Shown here one piece after another: positions 1 to 9,853 of a stretch of 64,000 nucleotides of DNA. Numbering within the stretch: the stretch's first letter is position 1; every line of letters begins with the position of its first letter. The notes under the pieces are model-generated. The model was not told the origin of the DNA, made no database searches, and saw only the letters and a program-made list of their open reading frames with translations. The position numbers and the translations under genes were made by a program. This stretch comes from Pseudacidovorax sp. RU35E. GTDB lineage: Bacteria > Pseudomonadota > Gammaproteobacteria > Burkholderiales > Burkholderiaceae_C. Location: the NCBI RefSeq assembly GCF_900156165.1, contig NZ_FTMY01000007.1, positions 248,001 to 312,000 of the forward strand, read 5' to 3'.

Positions 1-54
1 CATGCCGCGGCGGTCTTCGACGTTGTCGGATTCCTCATTGCCTTCCCAGCGCAT
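1..54 (-). CDS. ypfJ: YpfJ-family neutral zinc metallopeptidase, N-terminal fragment
   Basis: Only the first 18 codons are in the window. They read MRWEGNEESDNVEDRRG, which matches the conserved N-terminus of the YpfJ/KPN_02809 putative neutral zinc metallopeptidase family. The catalytic part lies outside the window. The call rests on a short but characteristic stretch. Confidence 0.6.
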   Translation of the reverse strand, partial: MRWEGNEESDNVEDRRGM

Positions 55-85
55 CGCTTTCCTTTCCAGAGGGACCCGGCGCGCC

Positions 86-352
86 TCAACGCGACAGGGT
101 GTAGGCCACGGACTGTACGCCGATCGGTTGCTGGAAAGCCGCGGTCAGGCGCTCGCGCTGCGTACGCGTTTCGGCGGCGGTCTGAACCTGGATACGGGCC
201 TGTGCTTCACGCTGGTGGGCCGCACGCACCTGCCCTTGAGCCACCTCGTAAAAGGCGGCGAGCAGAAAAAGGGCGACGACGACGAGTGTTGCCATCAGCA
301 GGCGCTGGATCGGAGACGAGGACGGACGGCTTGGCGTGAAGAGGTTGGGCAT
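86..352 (-). CDS. small membrane protein of unknown function
   Basis: An 88-residue protein with one membrane segment at about residues 18-37 (LLMATLVVVALFLLAAF), followed by a charged, Arg/Gln-rich extracytoplasmic or cytoplasmic tail. A good ribosome-binding site (CAGGAG) lies just upstream of the chosen ATG. It sits between dcd and the ypfJ-like gene on the same strand. No family is recognised. Confidence 0.55.
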   Translation of the reverse strand: MPNLFTPSRPSSSPIQRLLMATLVVVALFLLAAFYEVAQGQVRAAHQREAQARIQVQTAAETRTQRERLTAAFQQPIGVQSVAYTLSR

Positions 353-511
353 CTGGAGCTCCTGCGCGGACCATCCGCGTCGGTGGCGCAGAGCATGGTC
401 AGCCGCCCGGGCACGGATTGGCGGCCCCCTACGCGCAACCGTGTAGGTGTCGCCAAGCGCGGCGTGTCGGATGCACCCGGCATCCGCCGGATGCGCCCGA
501 CGCGGTCGGAC

Positions 512-1078
512 TCAGGCCTTGGGCAGCGTCACGCCGCTTTGTCCCTGGTACTTGCCGCCGCGATCCTTGTAGCTGACCTCGCAGACCTCGTCGCTTTCGA
601 AGAACAACACCTGCGCGCAGCCCTCGCCCGCATAGATCTTGGCGGGCAGTGGCGTGGTGTTGGAAAACTCGAGCGTCACGTAGCCTTCCCACTCTGGCTC
701 GAAGGGCGTGACGTTGACGATGATGCCGCAGCGAGCGTAGGTGCTCTTGCCCAGGCAGATGGTCAGCACGTTGCGCGGAATACGGAAGTACTCCACCGTG
801 CGCGCCAGCGCGAAGCTGTTGGGCGGGATGATGCAGACGTCGGCCTGGATGTCGACGAAGCTCTTCTCATCGAAATTCTTCGGGTCCACCACCGTGCTGT
901 GGATGTTGGTAAAGACCTTGAATTCCGGCGCGCAGCGGATGTCGTAGCCATAGCTGCTGGTGCCGTAGCTGATGAGCTTGCGGCCGTCCTGCTGGCGCAC
1001 CTGGCCCGGCTCGAAGGGCTCGATCATGCCGTGCTGCTCGGCCATGCGCCGGATCCATTGGTCGCTCTTGATGCTCAT
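512..1078 (-). CDS. dcd: dCTP deaminase
   Basis: 188 residues, the normal length for Dcd. It deaminates dCTP to dUTP, feeding dTMP synthesis. The core motifs of the trimeric dUTPase-like fold are present: SSYGYDIR, the catalytic segment around KSTYARCG, and the C-terminal GKYQGQ lid. The start is the ATG giving [15 protein letters not shown], typical of the family. It stands alone between a small membrane protein and guaD. Confidence 0.95.
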   Translation of the reverse strand: MSIKSDQWIRRMAEQHGMIEPFEPGQVRQQDGRKLISYGTSSYGYDIRCAPEFKVFTNIHSTVVDPKNFDEKSFVDIQADVCIIPPNSFALARTVEYFRIPRNVLTICLGKSTYARCGIIVNVTPFEPEWEGYVTLEFSNTTPLPAKIYAGEGCAQVLFFESDEVCEVSYKDRGGKYQGQSGVTLPKA

Positions 1079-1158
1079 GGGATGACTCGCGCTGGGCGTG
1101 CCGGAACACGCGTCGGAAAAGAGGGCCCGCATTGTGGCACGCGCGCACTGGGCATCAC

Positions 1159-2448
1159 TCAACCGGCGCAGGCGATCACGGTGCGCTCGATGACACGGTC
1201 GTCGCCCAGCACGATCAGGGCGAACAGCAGCTCTTCCAGCGAGGCCGCGGCGGCGGCCTTGCGCGCCAGCAAGGGCATGGCGGCCGGATCCAGCACCAGG
1301 AAGTCGGCCTCGCAGCCCGGCTGCAGGTTGCCGATGGTGCCGGCCAGGCCCAGCGCCTGGGCGGCGCCGGCCGTGTGCAGCCACCACAGGCGCGAAGGCG
1401 CCAGGCTCAGGCCGGGCTTGGTCTGGCCCTCGCGGCCGACGTAGTAGGCCGCCAGCATGGTCTGGAAGGGACTGAAGCTGGTGCCAGCGCCCACGTCGCT
1501 GGCCAGGCCATGCAGGTAGTCGACGCGCTGGGCGCCCTCGAAGTCGAAGAAGCCGCTGCCCAGGAACAGGTTGCTGGTCGGGCTCACGGCTGCCGCCGTG
1601 CGCGTGGCACGCATCAGTTGGCGGTCGTCGTCGTCGAAGTGGATGCAGTGGGCGTACACCGCGCGCTCGCGCATCAGGCCGAAGTCGTCGTAGATGCCCA
1701 GGTAGGAGCGCGATGCGGGAAACAGCTCGCGCGCCCACTTCACCTCGTCCTTGTTCTCGGCCACGTGCGACTGGATCCAGGTGTCGGCATAGCGCGCCGC
1801 CAGTTCGCCTGCACCGCGCAGCTGGGCCTCGGTGCTGGTGGGCGCAAAACGCGGCGTGATCGCATAGCCGAGCCGATCCACGCCATGCCAGCGGCGGATG
1901 AGATCCTCGGTGTCGGCCAGGCTGCGCTCGGTTTCGTCGCGAACGCCGTCGGGCGAATGGCGGTCCTGCAGCACCTTGCCGGTGATCAGGCGCATCTGCC
2001 GCCGCCGTGCGGCCGCGAAGAGGGCATCCACCGAAGCCGGATGCGAGGTCGCGAAGGTCAGCGAGGTGGTCACGCCGTGGCGCAGCAGCTCGTCCAGGAA
2101 GACCTCGGCCACCTCGGCCGAATGCGCGGCTTCGGCGAAGCGGGTCTCGGCGGGGAAGGTGTAGTTCTCCAGCCAGGGCAGCAGGCCGTCGGCGGGCGCG
2201 CCGATGATGTCCGTCTGGGGAAAGTGGATGTGCATGTCCACGAAGCCGGGCGCCAGGATGCGGCCGGGCAGGTGTTCGGGCTCCACGTCGGGATGGCGCG
2301 GCTGCACCGCGCCATGGCTGCCAGCGTCGACCACGCGGTCCCGGCCCTGGGCATCGGGCGCGACGACCAGCAGGCCGTCGGTGTCGAACAGGGGTCGGCC
2401 AGCGTCATCGAAACGCAGCAGCGAGGCGCGGTAGGCTTTTTTCATCAT
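1159..2448 (-). CDS. guaD: guanine deaminase
   Basis: 429 residues. It converts guanine to xanthine in purine salvage and catabolism. Amidohydrolase-superfamily metal and catalytic motifs are visible: [31 protein letters not shown] and [12 protein letters not shown] chose the ATG giving [13 protein letters not shown] because upstream codons look non-coding. Downstream of a BMP-type purine/nucleoside binding protein on the same strand, it fits a small purine-uptake-and-use unit. Confidence 0.93.
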   Translation of the reverse strand: MMKKAYRASLLRFDDAGRPLFDTDGLLVVAPDAQGRDRVVDAGSHGAVQPRHPDVEPEHLPGRILAPGFVDMHIHFPQTDIIGAPADGLLPWLENYTFPAETRFAEAAHSAEVAEVFLDELLRHGVTTSLTFATSHPASVDALFAAARRRQMRLITGKVLQDRHSPDGVRDETERSLADTEDLIRRWHGVDRLGYAITPRFAPTSTEAQLRGAGELAARYADTWIQSHVAENKDEVKWARELFPASRSYLGIYDDFGLMRERAVYAHCIHFDDDDRQLMRATRTAAAVSPTSNLFLGSGFFDFEGAQRVDYLHGLASDVGAGTSFSPFQTMLAAYYVGREGQTKPGLSLAPSRLWWLHTAGAAQALGLAGTIGNLQPGCEADFLVLDPAAMPLLARKAAAAASLEELLFALIVLGDDRVIERTVIACAG

Positions 2449-2646
2449 GGGTGGAGGTGGGAGATGGCGCGGGGCCTGCAAGCGGCGGGCCCGGCGGATG
2501 GCGCCGACAGCGCGCACCACCGCGCCGAAGCGTACTGGAAGCGCGGGCAGGGAAACGGCGGCGCGCCGTATACCGCCTATATCGATGTACGCCAGACGCC
2601 CCGGCAGAGCCCGTCGGCACGACCCGGTACACCTGCCCCGTCATGC

Positions 2647-3744
2647 TCAGGGCGACACGCGGCCCTGCACACCTTCGGCCAGCCAGTTCATCTTGAGGAT
2701 CTGGCCATCGTCCAGCGCCTGCCCGCGTGCGATGACGACCTGGCCCTGGTTGTCGCGCACGTCGGCAGCAGCGGCGCGGAAGGGCTGCAGCCGGCCGGCA
2801 GCGATATCCTGCTGGCGGGCCAGCACTTCCTCCTGCACCGCCTTGGGCACCTTGGGGCCGAAGTCGCCGACGCGGATCATCCCCTCCTTGACGCCGCCCC
2901 AGGTGTCGGTGCTCTTCCAGGTTCCATCCAGCACGGCTCTGGCGCGCTGGACGTAGTAGTCGCCCCAGCGGTGCGTGACCGCGACGATCTGCGCGTCGGG
3001 CGCCACCTGCCGCATGTCGGAGTGATAGGCCACGGCCATCCGGCCACGTTCCTGCGCCGCCTTCATCACGGCGGTGGAGCCAGTGTGGAAGGCGAGCACA
3101 TCCGCGCCCTGGTCCATCAAACGCATGGCCGCATCCCGCTCCAGCGCCGGATCGAACCACTGGTTGAGCCACACGACCTTGACCTGGGCAGTCGGGTCGA
3201 CCGAGCGCATGCCGAGCGTGAAGGCGTTGATGCCCTGCAGCACCTCGGGAATCGGGAAGCCCGCCACATAGCCGGCCACATGCGACTTGCTCATGCGCCC
3301 TGCAACCACGCCGGCCAGGTAGCGGCCTTCGTAGTAGCGCGCATTGGCCGTCGCCACGTTGTCGGCACGCTGGTAGCCGGTGATCGATTCGAAACGCACC
3401 TGCGGAAACTCGCGCGCCACGCGCATCGTCGGCGCCATGTAGCCGAAGCTGGGCGTGATGATGAGCTGGTTGCCCTGGCGTGCCAGGTCGCGGATCACGC
3501 GCTCGGCGTCGGGCCCTTCGGCCACGTTCTCCACATAACTGGTCTTCACCTTGCCGGGCAGCGCCGCCTCGATGGCCTGGCGGCCCAGTTCGTGCTGGTG
3601 CACCCAGCCGGCATCGCCCAGCGGCGCGACATAGACGATGCCGACCTTCAGAGGCACCTGGGACGGCGCCGGTTGGGCATGGGCGAAGGGAGAAGAAAGA
3701 AAACAGCAGGCGGCCGCGAGCGCGGCTGCGAGGTTTTTGTACAT
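2647..3744 (-). CDS. BMP/PnrA-family ABC transporter substrate-binding protein
   Basis: 365 residues with a Sec signal peptide (about residues 1-23, ending AHA) and a periplasmic-binding fold of the basic membrane protein/PnrA type (KVGIVYVAPLGDAGW near the mature N-terminus). Family members bind nucleosides or purines. The ATG at 3744 has a good AGGA ribosome-binding site. No permease or ATPase is adjacent in this window. The substrate is inferred from the neighbouring guaD. Confidence 0.85.
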   Translation of the reverse strand: MYKNLAAALAAACCFLSSPFAHAQPAPSQVPLKVGIVYVAPLGDAGWVHQHELGRQAIEAALPGKVKTSYVENVAEGPDAERVIRDLARQGNQLIITPSFGYMAPTMRVAREFPQVRFESITGYQRADNVATANARYYEGRYLAGVVAGRMSKSHVAGYVAGFPIPEVLQGINAFTLGMRSVDPTAQVKVVWLNQWFDPALERDAAMRLMDQGADVLAFHTGSTAVMKAAQERGRMAVAYHSDMRQVAPDAQIVAVTHRWGDYYVQRARAVLDGTWKSTDTWGGVKEGMIRVGDFGPKVPKAVQEEVLARQQDIAAGRLQPFRAAAADVRDNQGQVVIARGQALDDGQILKMNWLAEGVQGRVSP

Positions 3745-3771
3745 GGTGTTCCTCGACATGGCCCCGAAACG

Positions 3772-3803
3772 AAAAACGCCGTGCAGCGGGGCACTGCACG
3801 GCG
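3772..3803 (-). terminator. rho-independent terminator after ahpF
   Basis: A perfect 10-bp inverted repeat (CGCCGTGCAG / CTGCACGGCG, 7-nt loop) is followed on the minus strand by a run of T. It lies just past the ahpF stop and before the BMP-family gene. Confidence 0.85.
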
Positions 3804-3881
3804 GGCGGGATTCTAAAGAGCAGCGGCGCAACACCGCGGTCTGGGGGCAAAGGCGGCACCCTTCGCGGGCGCCGCCCTCGC

Positions 3882-5444
3882 TCAGGCGGCCACGGGCGCA
3901 CTGGTGCGGATCAGGTGGTCGAAGGCGCTGAGCGCCGCCTTCGCGCCCTCGCCGGCGGCAATGATGATCTGCTTGTACGGCACCGTGGTGCAGTCGCCCG
4001 CCGCGAACACGCCTGGCACGGAGGTCTGGCCCTTCGCGTCCACGATGATCTCGCCGTGGCGCGACAGCTCGACCGTGCCCTTGAGCCAGTCGGTGTTGGG
4101 CACCAGCCCGATCTGGATGAACACGCCCTCCAGGTCCACGCGCTGCTCCTGGCCGGTCGCACGGTCCTTGTAGGTCAGGCCGTTCACCTTGTCGGTGCCG
4201 GTGATGGACGTGGTCTGCGCGTTGGTCAGCACCCTCACGTTGGGGAGGCTCGTGAGCTTGCGCTGGAGCACGGCATCAGCGCGCAGCTGGGTGTCGAACT
4301 CGATCAGCGTCACGTGCCCAACGATGCCGGCCAGGTCGATGGCCGCCTCGACGCCGGAGTTGCCGCCGCCGATCACCGCCACGCGCTTGCCCTTGAACAG
4401 CGGACCGTCGCAGTGCGGGCAGTAGGCCACGCCTTTGTTCTTGAACTCCTGCTCACCGGGAACGTTGATGTTGCGCCAGCGCGCACCCGTCGACAGGATC
4501 ACGGTCTTTGCCTTGAGCGTCGCGCCGCTTTCCATGCGCACCTCGATCATGTCCTTGCCCGGTATCAGTGCTGAGGCGCGTTGCAGGTTCATCACGTCCA
4601 CGTCGTAGTGACGCACGTGCTCGTCCAGCGCCAGCGCGAAGTGCGGGCCCTGCGTCTCCTTGACGGAGATGAAGTTCTCGATGCCCAAGGTATCCAGCAC
4701 CTGGCCACCGAAACGCTCGGCGGCCACGCCGGTGCGGATGCCCTTGCGGGCAGCGTACACGGCCGCGGCAGCGCCAGCGGGGCCGCCGCCGACGATCAGC
4801 ACGTCGAAGGCTTCCTTGGCGCTGAGCTTCTTCGCCTCGCGCTCGACGCCGCTGGTGTCGATCTTGGCCAGGATCTCTTCCAGGCTCATGCGGCCGGAGC
4901 CGAACATCTGGCCGTTCATGAAGACGGTGGGCACGCCCATGATCTGGCGGTCCTCTATCTCCTTCTGGAAGGTGCCGCCCTCGATCATGGTGGTCTTGAT
5001 GCGCGGGTTCTGCACCGCCATCAGGTTCAGCGCCTGCACCACGTCCGGGCAGTTGTGGCAGGTGAGCGAGACGTAGACCTCGAACTCGAAGTCGCCGTCG
5101 ATCTGCTTGATCTGGTCGAGGATGGCCTGCTCGACCTTGGGCGGATAGCCGCCCTGCTGCAGCATGGCCAGGATGAGCGAGGTGAATTCATGGCCCATCG
5201 GCAGGCCGGCGAAGAGCGGGCCGTCGGTCTGGCCAGGCTTGTTGATCGAGAACGAGGGCTTGCGCTCGCTGCTCTCTGCCCGGTCGATCACGGTGACCAG
5301 CTTGGACGTGCTGGCGATGTCCTGGAGCAGCTCGCGCGTCTGTGCCGACGCCGACGAGTCGTCCAGCGCAGCCACGATCTCGATGGGCTGGGAAATGCGC
5401 TCCAGGTAGCTGGAAAGCTGGGCTTTGGTGGCGGCGTCAAGCAT
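3882..5444 (-). CDS. ahpF: alkyl hydroperoxide reductase subunit F
   Basis: 520 residues, full length. This flavin disulphide reductase passes electrons from NAD(P)H to AhpC. The N-terminal tandem thioredoxin-like domain carries the C129-x2-C132 pair (CHNC). The reductase part has the FAD motif [10 protein letters not shown], the redox pair CPHC, and the NAD(P)H motif [10 protein letters not shown]. It lies behind ahpC, separated by 250 bp that contain a terminator. Confidence 0.96.
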   Translation of the reverse strand: MLDAATKAQLSSYLERISQPIEIVAALDDSSASAQTRELLQDIASTSKLVTVIDRAESSERKPSFSINKPGQTDGPLFAGLPMGHEFTSLILAMLQQGGYPPKVEQAILDQIKQIDGDFEFEVYVSLTCHNCPDVVQALNLMAVQNPRIKTTMIEGGTFQKEIEDRQIMGVPTVFMNGQMFGSGRMSLEEILAKIDTSGVEREAKKLSAKEAFDVLIVGGGPAGAAAAVYAARKGIRTGVAAERFGGQVLDTLGIENFISVKETQGPHFALALDEHVRHYDVDVMNLQRASALIPGKDMIEVRMESGATLKAKTVILSTGARWRNINVPGEQEFKNKGVAYCPHCDGPLFKGKRVAVIGGGNSGVEAAIDLAGIVGHVTLIEFDTQLRADAVLQRKLTSLPNVRVLTNAQTTSITGTDKVNGLTYKDRATGQEQRVDLEGVFIQIGLVPNTDWLKGTVELSRHGEIIVDAKGQTSVPGVFAAGDCTTVPYKQIIIAAGEGAKAALSAFDHLIRTSAPVAA

Positions 5445-5544
5445 GGCGGTGTCTTTCTGGCGTTCGGGTCTTCAATGGGAGAGGAGCTTCGGGGCGCTTG
5501 CCCGGCGGCGGGGCTCGTCTCCAGCATCTAGGGACGGGCCGGCA

Positions 5545-5579
5545 ATAAAAAAGCCCGGGTCACAAGGGTGCCCCGGGCT
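5545..5579 (-). terminator. terminator between ahpC and ahpF
   Basis: The stem AGCCCGGG / CCCGGGCT is followed on the minus strand by six T. It sits in the ahpC-ahpF gap, so it probably lets ahpC be made in excess of ahpF. Confidence 0.8.
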
Positions 5580-5696
5580 CGGGGGCAGCTGCTGCGCAGC
5601 CACCCGGCAGGCAGGTTCAGGCGTGCGCCGCCCACCCCTTCTCAGGGGACCGGACACGGTGCGCGGCGCCTGACGCCAGCCGGGCGAAGGGCATGC

Positions 5697-6260
5697 TCAG
5701 ATCTTGCCGACCAGGTCGAAGGAAGGCTTCAGGGTGGCGGCGCCTTCTTCCCACTTGGCGGGGCAGACTTCACCGGGGTGGGCGGCGACGTACTGGGCGG
5801 CCTTGACCTTGCGCAGCAGGTCCTTGGCGTCGCGGCCGATGCCTTCGGCGGTGATTTCCAGCGCCTGGATCACGCCTTGCGGGTCGACGATGAAGGTGCC
5901 GCGGTTGGCCAGGCCCTGGTCTTCACGCAGCACTTCGAAGTTGCGGCTGATGGCCAGCGTGGGGTCGCCGATCATCGTGTACTTGATCTTGCCGATGGTC
6001 TCGGACGAGTCGTGCCAGGCCTTGTGGGTGAAGTGGGTGTCGGTCGAGACCGAGTAGATCTCCACGCCCATCTTCTGGAACTCGGCGTAGTGGTCGGCCA
6101 CATCGCCCAGCTCGGTCGGGCACACGAAGGTGAAGTCGGCCGGGTAGAAGAAGAAGACGGACCACTTGCCCTTGACGTCGTCGCTGGAGACGTCGACGAA
6201 CTTGCCATCCTTGTAAGCGGTGGCCTTGAAGGGCTTGATTTCGGTGTTGATCACGGACAT
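5697..6260 (-). CDS. ahpC: alkyl hydroperoxide reductase subunit C (peroxiredoxin)
   Basis: 187 residues, a 2-Cys peroxiredoxin that reduces H2O2, organic peroxides and peroxynitrite. The peroxidatic Cys47 is in DFTFVCPTE and the resolving Cys in GEVCPAKW near the C-terminus. The ATG at 6260 has an AGAGGAA ribosome-binding site. A longer in-frame start exists but lacks one. It is transcribed divergently from bfr, with an OxyR-like site in the promoter. Confidence 0.97.
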   Translation of the reverse strand: MSVINTEIKPFKATAYKDGKFVDVSSDDVKGKWSVFFFYPADFTFVCPTELGDVADHYAEFQKMGVEIYSVSTDTHFTHKAWHDSSETIGKIKYTMIGDPTLAISRNFEVLREDQGLANRGTFIVDPQGVIQALEITAEGIGRDAKDLLRKVKAAQYVAAHPGEVCPAKWEEGAATLKPSFDLVGKI

Positions 6261-6300
6261 GTGCGGTTCCTCTTGAGGTCGAAAAAACTTGCGAGGCTCT

Positions 6301-6345
6301 AGTATATGCATGAGCTACAGGAACTTGATAGATAAACACTATCAA
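6301..6345 (-). promoter_or_regulatory. ahpC promoter with OxyR-type binding site
   Basis: The perfect inverted repeat TTGATAG-ATAAACA-CTATCAA (6325-6345) contains ATAG-N7-CTAT. It matches the OxyR core (ATAGnTnnnAnCTAT) with one mismatch. On the minus strand a TATACT -10 box lies at 6301-6306 with no good -35, as expected for an OxyR-activated promoter. Binding is inferred from the motif alone. Confidence 0.8.
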
Positions 6346-6513
6346 TCGGGAGCCCGGTCGCTATGGCGAAGTCGGCGGGCGCGACCGAAGCGATACGAAC
6401 GCCTCTCACGATCAAACGCATGCAGACCAGACCGGCCGGGTCTTGCCTTGTGGGCACTGGAGTGCACCCGCACAATCCGCCGCTTTGGGACCTTCAGGTC
6501 CGAGGACGAGAAC

Positions 6514-6990
6514 ATGCAAGGCGATCCCCAGGTCATCGATCATCTCCAGGCCCAGCTCAAGATCGAACTGACGGCCATCAACCAGTACTTCCTTCACTAC
6601 CGGATGCTCAAGCATTGGGGCTTCGACAAGCTGGCGAAGAAGGAATATTCCGAATCCATCGAAGCGATGAAGCACGCGGACAAGCTGATGGACCGCATCT
6701 TCATGCTCGACGGCCTGCCCAACCTCCAGGATCTGGGCAAGCTCAACGTGGGCGAAGACGTTTCCGAAATCCTCGACTGCGACCTGCGCACCGAGCAGGG
6801 CTCGCAATCCACGCTCAAGGCCGGCATTGCCTACTGCGAGTCGGTGCGCGACTTCGTCTCGCGCGACCTGCTGGAGGACCTCCTCGAAGACACCGAGGAG
6901 CAGATCGACTTCCTGGAGACGCAGATCAATTTGGTCGGCAAGGTGGGCCTGCAGAATTACCTGCAGTCGCAGATGGGCGACGCCGACTGA
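6514..6990 (+). CDS. bfr: bacterioferritin
   Basis: 158 residues, full length. A 24-mer haem-containing iron-storage protein. The sequence has the ferroxidase pattern of the family (E in IELTAINQYF, then EYSESIEAMKHADKLMDRI, and LEDLLEDTEEQIDFLE near the C-terminus) and the haem-ligand Met region around residue 52. The start MQGDPQVIDHLQAQL is typical, preceded by GAGGACGAG. It is followed by bfd and the tonB-exbBD genes, making an iron block. Confidence 0.95.
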   Translation: MQGDPQVIDHLQAQLKIELTAINQYFLHYRMLKHWGFDKLAKKEYSESIEAMKHADKLMDRIFMLDGLPNLQDLGKLNVGEDVSEILDCDLRTEQGSQSTLKAGIAYCESVRDFVSRDLLEDLLEDTEEQIDFLETQINLVGKVGLQNYLQSQMGDAD

Positions 6991-7024
6991 GCAACCGGCG
7001 GCGCTGCCGCCCGATGGAAACGCA

Positions 7025-7049
7025 GGGGCCTCGATGGCCCCTTCTTTTT
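7025..7049 (+). terminator. bfr terminator
   Basis: GGGGCC-TCGAT-GGCCCC followed by TTCTTTTT directly after bfr. Confidence 0.85.
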
Positions 7050-7120
7050 GCGCGTCATGCTGGCAAGCCGATGAGCGCACGGCGAGCAGGAATGCCCCCT
7101 GCGCCGGACCAGGATAGAGA

Positions 7121-7150
7121 TTGCGAATGCGAGAAATTCGTATTTATAAT
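7121..7150 (+). promoter_or_regulatory. bfd promoter with overlapping palindrome (possible Fur site)
   Basis: TTGCGA (7121-7126), an 18-bp spacer and a perfect TATAAT (7145-7150). The spacer holds the inverted repeat CGAAT-GCGAGAA-ATTCG (7124-7140). It sits where an iron repressor would block polymerase and shares the GCGAAT core with the clearer Fur box upstream of hemP. The promoter is well supported; Fur binding is a guess. Confidence 0.6.
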
Positions 7151-7193
7151 CGTTGCACTTCTTCCTCACAGCCAGCCAACTGCAGCCACCGCC

Positions 7194-7466
7194 ATGATCG
7201 TCTGTGTATGCCGCCGAGTGTCGGACCGCGAGATCGTGCGGCATGCCCGTGCAGGCATGAGTTTCGACGAGATCCAATTCGAGCTCGGCGTGGCCACCCA
7301 GTGCGGCCGCTGCGAAACCTGTGCCCGCGACGTGGTGGCCCAATGCAGTGCGTCGCACCCGGTTGCCGCCCTCCACAGCGACATCGAACCCCGCGCGATC
7401 CAGCTTGCCACCGCCATCACGGAAAGCAAAGCATGGAATTCGTCGCAGCCCTTGTCGGCAGCCTGA
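7194..7466 (+). CDS. bfd: bacterioferritin-associated ferredoxin
   Basis: 90 residues. Bfd carries a [2Fe-2S] cluster and donates electrons to bacterioferritin to release stored iron. The four cluster cysteines have the expected spacing: C4-x-C6 and C37-x2-C40. It lies just downstream of bfr with its own strong promoter, so it is probably induced by iron shortage while bfr is not. Confidence 0.92.
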   Translation: MIVCVCRRVSDREIVRHARAGMSFDEIQFELGVATQCGRCETCARDVVAQCSASHPVAALHSDIEPRAIQLATAITESKAWNSSQPLSAA

Positions 7467-7504
7467 TCTTCGCCGGCTCGGTCTGGTGGGTATTGCGCCG
7501 CTAG
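7433..7504 (+). CDS. tiny single-span membrane peptide (possible)
   Basis: An ATG inside the end of bfd opens a 23-codon frame (MEFVAALVGSLIFAGSVWWVLRR), almost entirely one membrane helix ending in Arg-Arg, 34 nt overlapping bfd. It lies between bfd and tonB. There is no independent proof that it is translated. Confidence 0.25.
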   Translation: MEFVAALVGSLIFAGSVWWVLRR

Positions 7505-7570
7505 ATCCCTTATTTCTGATCTACGCTCAGCGGCGCCACGTTCGCGCCGGGCTGTCTTTCTGGGTTGACC

Positions 7571-8293
7571 GTGTCGAGCCGATTCTCTTCCCCCTCCTCT
7601 TCCCCACTCGGCGTCTCCCGCACGACCCTGATCGTCGGCGGCGTGGTGCTCTTCCATGCCGCTGCGCTGTGGGCCTTGCAGAGCGGGCTCATCCGCAAGG
7701 CCGCCGAGGTGGTCGTGCCAGTCGAACTGCTGGCGCAGATCATCGAGCCGCCTCGGCCGGCGCCGCCACCACCGCCCCCTCCGCCCCCGCCGCCGTCTCC
7801 TCCACAGAAGCAAACCCCCAAGCCACCGCCTCGCCCGGTGGCGATCCGCGAGACCAAGCCCGTGCCGGCTCCCAATGCCCCGACGGGCGCGGTGGAACCC
7901 CCGCCGGTGACGGCGCCGGCGCCTGAACCACCCGCGCCACCCGCACCGCCGGCCCCGGTCGCTCCGCCCGCGCCGGTGGCTCCTCCGGCACCGTCACGCG
8001 TGGAACTCACGGGCGCGCAAGCCGAATGGCTGGTTGCGCCGCCCCTGGCCTTCCCGCCGATGAGTCAGCGCCTTGGCGAGTCGGGCATGGTGGTCGTGCG
8101 CATCACCTTCGATACCAACGGCGTCGCCCGACAGGCCCAGGTCGTGACGTCGAGCGGTTATGAAAGGCTGGACCGTGCCGCCCGAGAGGCCGCACTCAAG
8201 TCGCGCATCGCGATCCGACGTCCGGCGGGCGCGCCGCCCGCCTCCGAGTACGTCTACAACGCGCCGCTCAACTTCACGCTGCACAACAACTGA
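7571..8293 (+). CDS. tonB: TonB energy-transducing protein
   Basis: About 240 residues. An N-terminal membrane anchor (about residues 15-36), a long Pro-rich periplasmic spacer (about residues 55-145, many PP/PAP runs) and a C-terminal TonB domain (GVARQAQVVTSSGYERLDRA). With ExbB and ExbD it powers uptake through outer-membrane receptors. I use the GTG at 7571; an in-frame TTG two codons upstream is also possible, and neither has a strong ribosome-binding site. Confidence 0.92.
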   Translation: MSSRFSSPSSSPLGVSRTTLIVGGVVLFHAAALWALQSGLIRKAAEVVVPVELLAQIIEPPRPAPPPPPPPPPPPSPPQKQTPKPPPRPVAIRETKPVPAPNAPTGAVEPPPVTAPAPEPPAPPAPPAPVAPPAPVAPPAPSRVELTGAQAEWLVAPPLAFPPMSQRLGESGMVVVRITFDTNGVARQAQVVTSSGYERLDRAAREAALKSRIAIRRPAGAPPASEYVYNAPLNFTLHNN

Positions 8294-8312
8294 ACCTTCC
8301 GCAGGAGTATTT

Positions 8313-9029
<717 letters not shown>

Positions 9030-9033
9030 CGCC

Positions 9034-9447
9034 ATGGCCTTCGGAACCCAGGACGACACCGACGACGTGATGAACGAGATCAACATGACGCCCCTGGTGG
9101 ACGTCATGCTGGTGCTGCTCATCATCTTCATCATCACCGTGCCGGTGATGAAGCATGCGGTGAACATCGACCTGCCGCGCGCCACCAACGAGCGCGAAGA
9201 GACCAAGCCGCAGACCATCCAGCTGAGCGTGGCCGCCGACGGCAGCTACTTCTGGAATCAGGAAAAGGTCGATGACGCGACCATGGTCTCGCGTCTTGCG
9301 GCCGAGGGCGCTCGCGACCCGCAGCCCGAATTGCACATCCGCGGCGACAAGGACGTGCGCTACGAGCGTGTGGCCACGGCCATGGCCGCTGCCCAGAGGG
9401 CCGGCGTGCGCAAGATCGGCTTCATCACCGATCCGACGCCGCAGTAA
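9034..9447 (+). CDS. exbD: ExbD, TonB-system proton channel subunit
   Basis: 137 residues. One N-terminal membrane helix containing the essential Asp (NMTPLVDVMLVLLIIF) and a periplasmic domain. It couples proton flow to TonB with ExbB. It is the last gene of the tonB-exbB-exbD operon, with a terminator 43 bp downstream; the prophage begins 116 bp after its stop. Confidence 0.96.
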   Translation: MAFGTQDDTDDVMNEINMTPLVDVMLVLLIIFIITVPVMKHAVNIDLPRATNEREETKPQTIQLSVAADGSYFWNQEKVDDATMVSRLAAEGARDPQPELHIRGDKDVRYERVATAMAAAQRAGVRKIGFITDPTPQ

Positions 9448-9489
9448 CGTCCTGCGGGGGCGGTGTCCCCATCACGTGGCCTCGAGACA

Positions 9490-9512
9490 AGCCGGCACCC
9501 GCCGGCTTTTTT
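9490..9512 (+). terminator. exbD terminator
   Basis: AGCCGGC-ACCC-GCCGGCT followed by TTTTT. Confidence 0.9.
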
Positions 9513-9559
9513 CATGGTTGCGGACCAGAAGCAGGGATGGGCGCGGAAGTCCTCGCCCC

Positions 9560-9563
9560 ACCA
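9560..9563. repeat. left copy of 4-bp host direct repeat (ACCA) flanking prophage
   Basis: ACCA immediately precedes the TG of the left prophage end. The same four bases follow the CA of the right end at 52488-52491. It is read as the target-site duplication; Mu-type elements usually make 5 bp, and here the fifth base differs (C before on the left, C after on the right). Confidence 0.6.
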
Positions 9564-9577
9564 TGTGGGGAGGTGAC

Positions 9578-9589
9578 CGTTTTGTCAGA
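9578..9589 (+). repeat. putative transposase-binding site L1
   Basis: CGTTTTGTCAGA, 14 bp from the left terminus. It matches the reverse complement of the outermost right-end site in 10 of 12 bases at the same distance from the end. Confidence 0.7.
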
Positions 9590-9662
9590 CCCGGATGGAG
9601 GTCGGCGAATTGGGAAACCTGAATCGGGACGCGGGGTTACGTGAGGTTGGCCGGGTCGGCGG

Positions 9663-9675
9663 GCCGTTTGGCAGA
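9663..9675 (+). repeat. putative transposase-binding site L2
   Basis: GCCGTTTGGCAGA closely matches the inverted right-end consensus GCGCTTTGGCAGA. It is about 85 bp inside L1, reminiscent of the asymmetric spacing of the Mu left-end sites. Confidence 0.6.
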
Positions 9676-9853
9676 TTGGGCCGATTTGGGCCGCCCGAGG
9701 CGTCAGAACGGCCGCTGTGGGCCTGAAATGGGGCGGGCCGGGCCAGGGTAGCCCGGAACGGGCCGGGCCGTCCAGAGGCCTGATTTCATTGGGGAAAGCC
9801 GCTCGGCAGCCCTTTGGAGTCGGCCGCCAGCCTCAGCCGCCACACCGGTGCCA

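Noticed and set aside
1132-3816. 894-codon open frame on the plus strand
   Set aside because: It lies antisense to guaD and the BMP-family gene, both with clear motifs. Such frames are common opposite GC-rich genes.
7510-8010. Gly-rich 166-residue frame opposite tonB
   Set aside because: It is the mirror of the Pro-rich TonB spacer, not a real Gly-rich protein.
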